Shown in pieces: positions 43,967 to 50,971 of a stretch of DNA of 50,971 nt (positions are counted from its first letter, which is position 1; each line of letters opens with the position of its first letter). Below the pieces are notes generated by a model. It saw nothing but the letters and a program-made list of their open reading frames with translations. It made no database searches and was not told where the DNA came from. Where the stretch lies: contig JBBDIM010000014.1 of assembly GCA_040880405.1 (NCBI GenBank), positions 1 to 50,971 of the forward strand. Direction: 5' to 3'. The position numbers and the translations under genes are program-made. Origin of the DNA: JBBDIM01 sp040880405 (GTDB lineage Bacteria > Planctomycetota > Planctomycetia > Pirellulales > Pirellulaceae).

Positions 43967-46303
43967 ATGAAAATTGTGATCGCGTCCCGCGGAACTTCAT
44001 TCTCGCTTCTGGCAATGTTCGCTATTTTGCTGACCGTCGGAATGTTCGTTCAGCCAGGAAACGCTCAAGGCACGCTCTTAAAAGCGGAACCGTTTGACCA
44101 GGTTAGCGTCTCGGAGCGAACCGGGGTAAATACCCACAAGATCAAACCACTCTTTTTTCCCGAAGGTCGTCCGCCGCAGAGTCCCAACCCGCGAGATTCG
44201 ATCAAGGTTGAGTTGCTTGATGTACCTGGTAAGGAGTACGAGGTTCAATGGCGGGTGATTCGCGAATATCAGCAATTCGAGGATTTGTTTCTCGAAGAAG
44301 CGAACACATTGCTTCAGCAAAAACAATTCGATTTGGTTTATCAATACATCGAACGACTGCGACGTGATTATCCGGATCACAAGGGTATTCAGCCGCTTTG
44401 GGAGAATTTTTTGGTCCAAAATGCCTTTGAGCGATTCCAGGCAGGCTCTCCCTCCGAGGCATTGGGAATTCTGGAAGAGGCGAAACGCATTAATCAAAGT
44501 CGTCCCAATATCGATCGCTCGATTTCCAACGTCGCGCAAGCACTGGTCGGAGAATACGTAGAGAAAGAGGATTACGCCGCCGCTCGGACCATCATCGATC
44601 GCTATAAGGCCACCAACCGCGAGGCCGCGTTTCCCTTTATTGCTCATTGGGAAAATCAACTGAACGACATGGCGAGCAAGCTACGCGATCAGTCGCAAGA
44701 GGCGATCGACGCCGGTAATGAGCGTACCGCTTATCGTTTTGCACAGCAGATGATCGAGGTATCCCCTACCCTGCCTGGCGGTCCCGAATTCTACAACGAT
44801 GTAATCCGCCGTTATCCGATTGTCTACGTAGCCGCGACGGCAGGTGGGCCGATGGACGCCTCGCCCGATTCTCTAACTTGGGCTGCAGCCCGAGACTCCC
44901 GTCTATTGAATCGCACCTTATGCGAGATTGTCGGATATGGTGCCGAGGGAGGTGAATACACATCTCCCATTGGAACGGTGGTTCGTAGCGCCGATGGTCA
45001 ATCGATCGCCTTACAACTTAGACCACGCCAAACTTCACTTACCGGGTACGACTTGTCGCGTCAGTTTATGGCCGCGGCCAATCAGCAAAACCGTGTTTCC
45101 ACTACCGGTTTTCCGAGGTTGATCGATACCATGGCGGTCGAAGGTGTCCGCCGGCTGAGCGTTCAACTCCGAGTTCCCCATGTGAGGCCTGAGGCATTGC
45201 TGCGAATCATTCCTCAGAATGGAAATCACTCGCCGGATCAACCTCAACCCAACGGTCCCTATGATTTGGTAGAGGGTGGAGAGGAAGAGGAGCCTCACTT
45301 CCTGATCCGCGATGACTACGCGTTAATTGGGCCGCAACAGCCTCGAGAAATCATCTACCGAGAGGTCGAATTCACGCGGCAAGGGTTGGATGCCATGCGT
45401 TCCGGCGAGATCCACGTGATTGATCGGTTGTACCCCGCCACCGCCCAGCGCCTGCTGACCGAAACTCGTGACGATTTAGTGGTCGAGGCGTATCGTACGC
45501 CCACCATTCATGTTCTGGTTCCCAATTATGAGAATCCGTTTTTGAAGAAACGCAGTTTCCGTCGTGCGTTGGCGTACGGGATCAATCGCAGTGCGATCCT
45601 CAATGGCCGATTATTGGGAGACCAGGAGATGGAGGGGAGTCGGTTGATTAGCGCCCCTATTCCGGCTGGGATTAACGCGGATGATCCGATTGCCTACGGT
45701 TACGATACTTCGCTCGCGCCCCGTCCCTATGAGCCCCAGATGACTGTGGCTTTGCGACGCTTGACTGAAGTGGAGATGGAAAAGGCCGCCGAGGAGAATG
45801 AAACCGAGGTACCTGAACTGGGAACAGTAATCTTGGGCCACCCGGATTCCGAAGTCTCCCGCGAAGCCTGTACTGCGATCGTCCAGTATCTGGAACGTGT
45901 CGGTATTGACTGCGAACTGAAGGTGGTTGATTCGGAGATCACCAGTCCCACCGAAGCGGAGGTCGACTTACTGTATGTCGAGTTGCTACTAACAGAGCCG
46001 TTGGTCGATGTTCCTCGATTGTTCGAGCGATACCTGCCGGATGAGCACCTCAGTCAGTACTTTAAACTGGCATTGCGAGAACTGGGACAGTCCCGGACCT
46101 GGCAGGAGGCCCGTGAACGATTCTGGACATTCCACCGGTTGGCGCACGATGAACTACCAATCATTCCTCTCTACCAAATCCAGGACTATTTCGCCTACTC
46201 TCGCACGCTGGCGGGCGTAGGCTATCGGCCGATGAACCTATATCAACAGATTGAGCGCTGGGATCTAGCGCCCGCGGTAGGCGGCTTGGCTCGCAACGAT
46301 TAA
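43967..46303 (+). CDS. secreted peptide-binding-like (SBP_bac_5) protein with helical N-terminal domain
   Basis: 778 residues from ATG 43967, with GAAGGGAA about five bases upstream; GTG 43952, overlapping the previous TGA, is an alternative. A signal peptide (about 1-34, FVQPGNAQG) precedes a helical TPR-like region (about 85-245; NTLLQQKQFDLVYQYIERL). The rest (about 265-775) resembles the oligopeptide/nickel-binding SBP_bac_5 fold, with RSFRRALAYGINRSAIL and GLDAMRSGEIHVIDR as recognisable segments. No ABC permease or ATPase is encoded nearby, so transport by an ABC system is unlikely unless its parts lie elsewhere. It may have been recruited as a ligand-binding sensor or carrier for the TolQR-like motor. 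The lipobox Cys is absent, so it should be free in the periplasm. Confidence 0.83.
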   Translation: MKIVIASRGTSFSLLAMFAILLTVGMFVQPGNAQGTLLKAEPFDQVSVSERTGVNTHKIKPLFFPEGRPPQSPNPRDSIKVELLDVPGKEYEVQWRVIREYQQFEDLFLEEANTLLQQKQFDLVYQYIERLRRDYPDHKGIQPLWENFLVQNAFERFQAGSPSEALGILEEAKRINQSRPNIDRSISNVAQALVGEYVEKEDYAAARTIIDRYKATNREAAFPFIAHWENQLNDMASKLRDQSQEAIDAGNERTAYRFAQQMIEVSPTLPGGPEFYNDVIRRYPIVYVAATAGGPMDASPDSLTWAAARDSRLLNRTLCEIVGYGAEGGEYTSPIGTVVRSADGQSIALQLRPRQTSLTGYDLSRQFMAAANQQNRVSTTGFPRLIDTMAVEGVRRLSVQLRVPHVRPEALLRIIPQNGNHSPDQPQPNGPYDLVEGGEEEEPHFLIRDDYALIGPQQPREIIYREVEFTRQGLDAMRSGEIHVIDRLYPATAQRLLTETRDDLVVEAYRTPTIHVLVPNYENPFLKKRSFRRALAYGINRSAILNGRLLGDQEMEGSRLISAPIPAGINADDPIAYGYDTSLAPRPYEPQMTVALRRLTEVEMEKAAEENETEVPELGTVILGHPDSEVSREACTAIVQYLERVGIDCELKVVDSEITSPTEAEVDLLYVELLLTEPLVDVPRLFERYLPDEHLSQYFKLALRELGQSRTWQEARERFWTFHRLAHDELPIIPLYQIQDYFAYSRTLAGVGYRPMNLYQQIERWDLAPAVGGLARND

Positions 46304-46357
46304 CCGCAAGAGATTTCCCGCGAATTCACCCGCGAACTTTTTCCCGACCTGGTCCTT

Positions 46358-47950
46358 ATGTTGTTTCGCACCTTCCCATTCGTTTGGATTGCCGCCTGGA
46401 TCGCCATCGTCGCGAGTCCCCTCGACGCGATCGCCAATTCAAGTGAAGAACGCCGACCTTGGGAGCTCGATCCTTACCGGATCATGGTGTACTTGGCTGT
46501 CGCGGATGATTCACATCTCGATGAACAGTACACACGGCGATTATTCACTCACTTGGAGAATCGAGCCTGGGAAATTGCTGGTTCGACTTGGAAGTGCTCA
46601 ATCCAATCGGTCCCCGATTCGCTCCGTGAGTTGGTCATCGGCAGATTGGCTGAGATCCCCTTGGCGGAAGTCGAACGCCGACATGAGTCCCTTTTGGAGC
46701 GGTACGACAAGATTCTCTTGGTCCGGATCGGTCAAGACAGAAAATGGGAAGTCAGCCTCCGCGAGCTCGACTGTCGCACAAGAATGTGGGGCCAAGTTCA
46801 TTCCCGCTCCTTTGGGCAGGTGGAATTATTGGACAACGAACTTATTCGACTGATGTTTGATCGCGTCGCTCCGATCACGATGATCGGCAATGTCGATCGC
46901 GATGACGTCATTCTGGAACCGAAGGCCGATATGCTGCTTGAAGAGGAACGGCTCAAACGGATCGAAATTCAGGATCGTGCGGTTTCATTATCGAAACTTG
47001 CCGGAGAGGAAATGGCCGCCGATGAGGAGTTCGATGCCGCCTGGCTCAATCCATCACCTCCACGGATGCCTTGCCAGTCGGAGGCGGGTGATGCCTTTTT
47101 TCCGATCATTCGTCGTAACGATCGGAAGGGACAGTTAATGGCAGGTGGCATCATGCCTCTGGAGTGGACCTATGTGAGCGTGGTGGATAAGGATTGGCGT
47201 GGGGTGGTGGGAAAAATCGCTTCCGGCTTTGGAAACCCCCTAGGTGGACGAAGAAGTATCCGAATGCAGCGATATGCCATCGCGACACGACCGCAAAAGC
47301 CATTGACCCGATTGATTATCGCGGATAAATCCCCATCAGCGACTCCTTTGGAGGGTTACGAAGTCTACTCCAAGGACAGCGGACAAGACGGGGAAACTGT
47401 GTTCGTCGGAACGACCGATCACCGTGGCATCGTGGAGGTCGGTCCGGCCGAGTCCGGTAAGTTGCGGATTCTCTACGTCCGAAGTGGCGGAAATCTTCTG
47501 GCGCGGCTACCGATGGTCCCAGGGATGTACGAGGAGCTCTCCGCCCGGGTTCCCGACGACACGCGTCGATTGGAGGCGGAGGGATTTGTGATTGGTTGGC
47601 GTGACAAGCTGATCGATACGATCGCGATGCGGCAAGTCCTGGGGGTTCGGGTACGGAAAGAACTCAAGGAGGGGGATCTCGAGGCTGCGGATCGTTGGCT
47701 AAGCCAACTTAAAACCGGCACCACAGTCGGGGAATTGGCGTTCGAGTTTCGAGAGGCAAAGGGGTATTTCTTGCGTGATCGCGATATCGACCCTCGGATT
47801 AAGGTTCGAATTGATGAGCTATTTGAGCAGGGGCAGACGCTCGTCACACAGGATCGCAGCGCCCAGCAAGAGGCGGAATTGGTAAGGGCAATGCAAAAAG
47901 CCGCCGCGGAATTGGATCAAAAAGCGGGGCAATTCGGTTCCGACGAATAA
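46358..47950 (+). CDS. secreted protein of unknown function, end of the TolQR cluster
   Basis: 530 residues. A signal peptide (about 1-27, LDAIANSSEE) is followed by an alpha/beta-looking domain (about 30-180; DKILLVRIGQDRKWEVSLRE), a middle region with aromatic/Pro patches, and a beta-sandwich-like domain (about 320-390; GYEVYSKDSG then FVGTTDHRGIVEVG), similar in pattern to carboxypeptidase-regulatory or other Ig-like domains. The C-terminus is helical and charged. No enzyme motif is seen and I recognise no family. No good ribosome binding site precedes ATG 46358. It is 54 bases after the binding-protein gene and converges with a kinase gene only 12 bases away. Same strand and close spacing make it probably the last gene of the cluster. 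Confidence 0.78.
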   Translation: MLFRTFPFVWIAAWIAIVASPLDAIANSSEERRPWELDPYRIMVYLAVADDSHLDEQYTRRLFTHLENRAWEIAGSTWKCSIQSVPDSLRELVIGRLAEIPLAEVERRHESLLERYDKILLVRIGQDRKWEVSLRELDCRTRMWGQVHSRSFGQVELLDNELIRLMFDRVAPITMIGNVDRDDVILEPKADMLLEEERLKRIEIQDRAVSLSKLAGEEMAADEEFDAAWLNPSPPRMPCQSEAGDAFFPIIRRNDRKGQLMAGGIMPLEWTYVSVVDKDWRGVVGKIASGFGNPLGGRRSIRMQRYAIATRPQKPLTRLIIADKSPSATPLEGYEVYSKDSGQDGETVFVGTTDHRGIVEVGPAESGKLRILYVRSGGNLLARLPMVPGMYEELSARVPDDTRRLEAEGFVIGWRDKLIDTIAMRQVLGVRVRKELKEGDLEAADRWLSQLKTGTTVGELAFEFREAKGYFLRDRDIDPRIKVRIDELFEQGQTLVTQDRSAQQEAELVRAMQKAAAELDQKAGQFGSDE

Positions 47951-47962
47951 GATTACGACGAA

Positions 47963-49348
47963 TTACTTGCCCAGCGCGATTGCCAAATAAGTCATGATGG
48001 CTCCGCTAATCGCAGCGGCTGGCAGTCCAATAAGCAACGCGAGCATCAATTGGCGTTCTCGATTGGACTGCTCCGGCTCCCTACTTAGGGAAGGCGTGTA
48101 AGAAGGATCGCCGGTTGTTTTGCGAGCTTGAGCGATGATCTTTGTGTCTTGTTCGGCGAATAGCGAGGGGGCCGTCGACTGCGAAGTTTGGCTGATATCT
48201 TCCGGAGTCGAGATTCCGGAAGCGTTGGAACCAGGCTCGGTATCGCTCATTCGCGGTGGGTCGCCACTATAAACCGGCGGCGGAGGTTGCCACGCCGATT
48301 TCACAGGTTGACCGCCAAACTCCAATGCCCGATGGTCCGCGGCCCACGGCTCTAATCGGGCAATGACCTCGTGGGCCGAGGATATCCGCCGACTAGGATC
48401 CTTCTCCATCATCTCCGCGATGATTTCCACCAACTCCCGGTCGATCGAAGGATTGAATCGGTGTGGGTGCAATGGGGGCTCCTCACAGTGGCGCCGAGCC
48501 TTTTCCTTGACCGTCCCGCCGGGAAAGGGAACTTTTCCGGTCAGGGCATAATAGAAGGTGCAGCCCAACGAATAAATATCCCATCGCAGTGAAACATTGT
48601 GCGGGTCCCGAATTTGCTCCGGCGCTAGGTAGTCGATGGTGCCGACGATCTTCCCCAGACGCGTGCTTTCGGAATGCTCATTGGTGAAGTCCGCTAGCCC
48701 AAGATCGGAAACCTTGGCCTTACCCTCGGGGTTTACTAGGATATTGCCCGGCTTCACATCACGGTGGATTAGCTTCTTCTCGTGGGCGTACGCTAGTCCA
48801 TAGGCCGCCTGGGTGATGATATTAGCGGCCTGATGTTGCGTGAGTTGCCCTTGAGCCCTGACTAACCGTCGCAGGTCGGTTCCGGGGACATATTCCGTTA
48901 CCAGGAAATGGACATTGCCGTCCTGACCGGCATCGTATGCTCTCACTAGATTGGCATGGTCGAGCTGGGCCTGCATCCGAATCTCGCGAAGGAATCGACC
49001 GATCGACTCAGGCGTCGATCGCTGCTGTGGCAAGACCTTGATCGCCACCTCGCGCCCCATGATATTGTGTTCCGCCTTGAACACCTGCCCCATACCTCCC
49101 TGCCCGATCCAGTCGGTAATCACGTAGGGGCCCAGGGTCAGTTTCGTGAGACCTTTGGCGAGTTGATCCGCCTGATATTGGGTTAAATGGCCCGACGCAA
49201 CCAAACTAGAAGCGATGTCTCGGTCAGTTAACTCATCAACAATGCACTCGTCGCGCAAAGTCGCGATTGTGCTCTCAAGCTGTGTTGAGCTCACGAGCCC
49301 GCTGGAAAGCGCGGATTCCTGAAATCGTCTTATTTCCGGATTCGACAC
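47963..49348 (-). CDS. membrane-anchored Ser/Thr protein kinase with LTxYQA N-terminal module
   Basis: About 461 residues from GTG 49348. A longer frame to 49447 codes an unlikely stretch and has no ribosome binding site; GGTAGG lies close before the GTG. Residues 1-65 form a small helical module ending GHLTQYQADQLAKG. The Hanks-type kinase domain follows with all key residues: GQGGMG (82-87), Lys104 in AIKVL, HRDVKPGN (195-202), DLG (215-217) and APEQ. A Pro/Ser-rich linker and one C-terminal membrane helix (about 436-458) anchor it with the kinase inside. Unlike many planctomycete kinases it has almost no extracellular sensor part. It converges with the TolQR cluster's last gene. The same N-terminal module occurs in that cluster's propeller protein, so a functional link is possible but unproven. 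Confidence 0.88.
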   Translation of the reverse strand: MSNPEIRRFQESALSSGLVSSTQLESTIATLRDECIVDELTDRDIASSLVASGHLTQYQADQLAKGLTKLTLGPYVITDWIGQGGMGQVFKAEHNIMGREVAIKVLPQQRSTPESIGRFLREIRMQAQLDHANLVRAYDAGQDGNVHFLVTEYVPGTDLRRLVRAQGQLTQHQAANIITQAAYGLAYAHEKKLIHRDVKPGNILVNPEGKAKVSDLGLADFTNEHSESTRLGKIVGTIDYLAPEQIRDPHNVSLRWDIYSLGCTFYYALTGKVPFPGGTVKEKARRHCEEPPLHPHRFNPSIDRELVEIIAEMMEKDPSRRISSAHEVIARLEPWAADHRALEFGGQPVKSAWQPPPPVYSGDPPRMSDTEPGSNASGISTPEDISQTSQSTAPSLFAEQDTKIIAQARKTTGDPSYTPSLSREPEQSNRERQLMLALLIGLPAAAISGAIMTYLAIALGK

Positions 49349-49481
49349 GAACCTACCAAATGATAAAGTGAAAAAAGTTCTCTTATTGTAGTTTGGAAGT
49401 GAAAGGGGGAGGAGAGGGCTAATCCGAAAATTTGCGCGGACAACCAACCATTGTAGCGAAATTGATCAATAAATCGCTCTG

Positions 49482-50180
49482 TTATTTGAGGTAAGTAGCC
49501 CAGGTCGGCGGATTGGGAGCGGTAAACTCTAGCTTGCGTTTGGTTGTTGGATGCTCGATCTCCAGCTTTTTCGCGTGTAGGCCGATACCACCTGGAAACG
49601 GTTGGCGGCTGCCATATTTTCGATCGCCGATGATCGCGGCCCCACGGCTGGCAAGCTGTACTCGAATTTGGTGCTTTCGCCCGGTGAGGAGGCGGATCTC
49701 GAGCAAGAAAAGCTCTCCAATCTCGTGAATTTCTACAAGTTCCAATTCGGCCCGCTGGGCTCCGGATGTCTGAAGAGTGGTAGTTTTCATCCGATGGTGG
49801 ACCTCATCTTTCACGACCCAATCGCTTAATTTGCCCGGTTCCAGAGCCTGGGACCGGGGGGTAATGGCCAGGTATGTCTTTGCCGGGGATCGTTCCCGGA
49901 ACTGAGCACTCAGGCGGCTCGCGCACTTCGATGTTTTGGCCAGTGGCAGCACACCGGTGACCATCGCGTCCAAGCGGCTGACCACCCCCAGATAGACATT
50001 CCCGGGTTTGTGATACTTCCGCCTGAGGTATTCTTTAGCGATACTGATGGCGCTCGCCTGATCCGGCCGAACCCCCATGGTCGGCAACGGGGCAGGTTTC
50101 GAAACGACCAGCAGGTGGTTGTCCTCGTACAAAACAGGTAATCGCGGCGTCTGATTTCTGTCAGGAAGTGCGAACGGCAT
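49482..50180 (-). CDS. RluA family pseudouridine synthase
   Basis: 232 residues. The RluA/RsuA-type fold has the catalytic signature SRLDAMVTG with Asp71, the supporting VLYEDNHLLVVSKPAPLPTM strand near the start (about 16-35), AKTYLAIT, and the C-terminal GRKHQIRVQLASRGAAIIGD, matching motif III (Arg, Ile, Arg, His-type residues). Such enzymes convert specific uridines in 23S rRNA or tRNA into pseudouridine. It has no S4 domain, so it is closest to the short RluA/TruC-like members; the target site cannot be told from sequence. It is divergent from the Maf gene, with about 48 bases between the two starts, so they may share a promoter region. Confidence 0.9.
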   Translation of the reverse strand: MPFALPDRNQTPRLPVLYEDNHLLVVSKPAPLPTMGVRPDQASAISIAKEYLRRKYHKPGNVYLGVVSRLDAMVTGVLPLAKTSKCASRLSAQFRERSPAKTYLAITPRSQALEPGKLSDWVVKDEVHHRMKTTTLQTSGAQRAELELVEIHEIGELFLLEIRLLTGRKHQIRVQLASRGAAIIGDRKYGSRQPFPGGIGLHAKKLEIEHPTTKRKLEFTAPNPPTWATYLK

Positions 50181-50228
50181 GAGTGATCGTGAATGACGTT
50201 GAATTTGGATGATAGGAGCGGACCATCG

Positions 50229-50807
50229 ATGCCGAGTGTCCCGCTAATACTCGCTAGCCAATCACCTCGGCGGAAAGAACTACTGCGCGAAGCTGGCTAC
50301 TCTTTCAAAGTGATTCTACCCGAAGATCACGCGGAGTCGCCTCCCCGGCCCGGCGAGTCGCCGCACGATTCGGTTCTTCGTATCGCGACCGAAAAGGCGG
50401 AAAATGTAGCGCAGCGGGTCGATCACGGATTGATAATCGCCGGTGATACCCTTGCCGAACTCGACGGAAACCCACTTGGCAAGCCGCGAGATAGAGATCA
50501 TGCCAGAGAAATTCTGCATTCATTGCGAGGACGAGAACATTTTGTTTGGACCGCAATCGCCCTTTGGCTGCGACCCCAGGATCAAACGATCCGGGGCATC
50601 GACCAAACCATTGTCCGCATGTCGGATCTCGCGGATCAGGAGATTGAGTCCTATCTTGATACCGGGCTATGGAAAGGAAAGGCTGGGGCGTTCGGAATTC
50701 AAGACCGAACGGGTTGGGTCAACGTTGTGAGGGGGAGCGAAAGCAACGTGGTGGGTTTACCGTTAGAACTTCTCAGCGAGCTTCTGATACAAGTAACACA
50801 CGATTGA
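50229..50807 (+). CDS. maf: Maf family nucleotide pyrophosphatase
   Basis: 192 residues from ATG 50229, which has AGGAG about 11 bases before it and directly opens the family signature PLILASQSPRRKELL (5-19). An earlier ATG at 50193 would add 12 residues. Other Maf features are Asp in IIAGDTLAEL, GNPLGKPRD, the ALRG-like SLRGREH segment, and WKGKAGAFGIQDRTG near the C-terminus. Maf proteins hydrolyse non-canonical or modified nucleoside triphosphates (dTTP/UTP or 7-methyl-GTP types) and are linked to septum control. Which subgroup is not clear. It stands alone, and its stop lies about 70 bases before the rRNA operon terminator on the other strand. Confidence 0.9.
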   Translation: MPSVPLILASQSPRRKELLREAGYSFKVILPEDHAESPPRPGESPHDSVLRIATEKAENVAQRVDHGLIIAGDTLAELDGNPLGKPRDRDHAREILHSLRGREHFVWTAIALWLRPQDQTIRGIDQTIVRMSDLADQEIESYLDTGLWKGKAGAFGIQDRTGWVNVVRGSESNVVGLPLELLSELLIQVTHD

Positions 50808-50877
50808 ATCAACCCTTTCGCGGTAGGATTTGGGCCACGCTTGGGATGCCTATTTCCGAAGAATTCAATAGGCGCAC

Positions 50878-50911
50878 AAAAAAAGCCCTTGGAGGTAAGT
50901 CCAAGGGCTTT
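50878..50911 (-). terminator. terminator of the rRNA operon
   Basis: A perfect 11-bp stem, AAAGCCCTTGG (50882-50892) with CCAAGGGCTTT (50901-50911), has an 8-nt loop; one further A-T pair can close it to six. Read on the minus strand it is followed by seven U residues (complement of 50878-50884). It lies about 16 bases after the 3' end of the 5S rRNA and ends the rRNA operon transcript. Confidence 0.9.
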
Positions 50912-50927
50912 GAAAGGTAAAATAAAT

Positions 50928-50971
50928 CCGGCGATACCTACTTTCGCACTGGTATGCACTATCATCGGCTT
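50928..50971 (-). rRNA. rrf: 5S ribosomal RNA, 3' part (runs off the window)
   Basis: The minus strand reads as the conserved 3' third of 5S rRNA, including GCGAAAGTAGG and the closing CGCCGG stem. About 44 of the expected 110-120 nt are present; the rest, and any 23S and 16S genes upstream of it, lie to the right outside the window. The 3' end is placed at about 50928 from the closing helix and is approximate. Confidence 0.88.

Overview
The window most likely comes from a planctomycete (phylum Planctomycetota), possibly from the Pirellulales side, although no phylogeny can be computed here. The evidence is gene content. There are a Tat-exported Gfo/Idh/MocA oxidoreductase, a secreted DUF1080 (3-keto-disaccharide hydrolase-like) protein, Ser/Thr kinases carrying the LTxYQA N-terminal module, giant PQQ-like beta-propeller proteins, an HU protein with a Lys/Ala/Pro tail, and a long MoxR/DUF58/BatA operon. 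No phage, IS element, transposase, integrase or CRISPR array is visible. The window looks like ordinary chromosome.

Layout. 1-10 kb is a mixed region: a Gfo/Idh/MocA oxidoreductase coupled to a DoxX-like membrane protein (minus), a MATE exporter (minus), a D-2-hydroxyacid dehydrogenase and a protein kinase (plus), DUF1080 (minus), a sugar phosphate isomerase/epimerase (plus) and a small membrane protein (minus). 10.2-28.9 kb is one minus-strand gene train, with ATGA overlaps or short gaps at most junctions. In transcription order it reads MoxR ATPase, DUF58/vWA, BatA-like vWA, a second membrane vWA protein, a DUF4175-like membrane protein, an acidic coiled-coil protein, a polyQ protein, an NPCBM-domain protein, one HtrA-like protease with an intact catalytic triad, and two trypsin/PDZ proteins in which all three catalytic residues are replaced. 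29.2-33.9 kb is a single 1568-residue secreted double beta-propeller/TPR protein (minus).

34.4-35.1 kb holds HU (plus) with strong terminators and tRNA-Phe (minus). 35.8-47.95 kb is a plus-strand eight-gene cluster built around TolQ/ExbB and two TolR/ExbD proteins. It also has a secreted alpha/alpha-toroid protein, a single-pass membrane protein, a membrane-anchored beta-propeller, an oligopeptide-binding-like protein and a secreted protein of unknown function. It resembles a Tol-Pal or energised envelope system rebuilt with different partners and is the strongest candidate for an undescribed system. The window ends with a Ser/Thr kinase and an RluA-family pseudouridine synthase (minus), a Maf nucleotide pyrophosphatase (plus), and the 3' end of a 5S rRNA with its terminator (minus), so an rRNA operon continues beyond the right edge.

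How the genes may work together (inference). The MoxR/vWA/HtrA train looks like a membrane-associated chaperone and proteolysis assembly: an AAA+ ATPase, three MIDAS proteins, scaffolds, and one active protease with two dead relatives. The TolQR cluster looks like a proton-driven envelope machine. A kinase just downstream shares a domain with that cluster's propeller protein, which hints at linked signalling.
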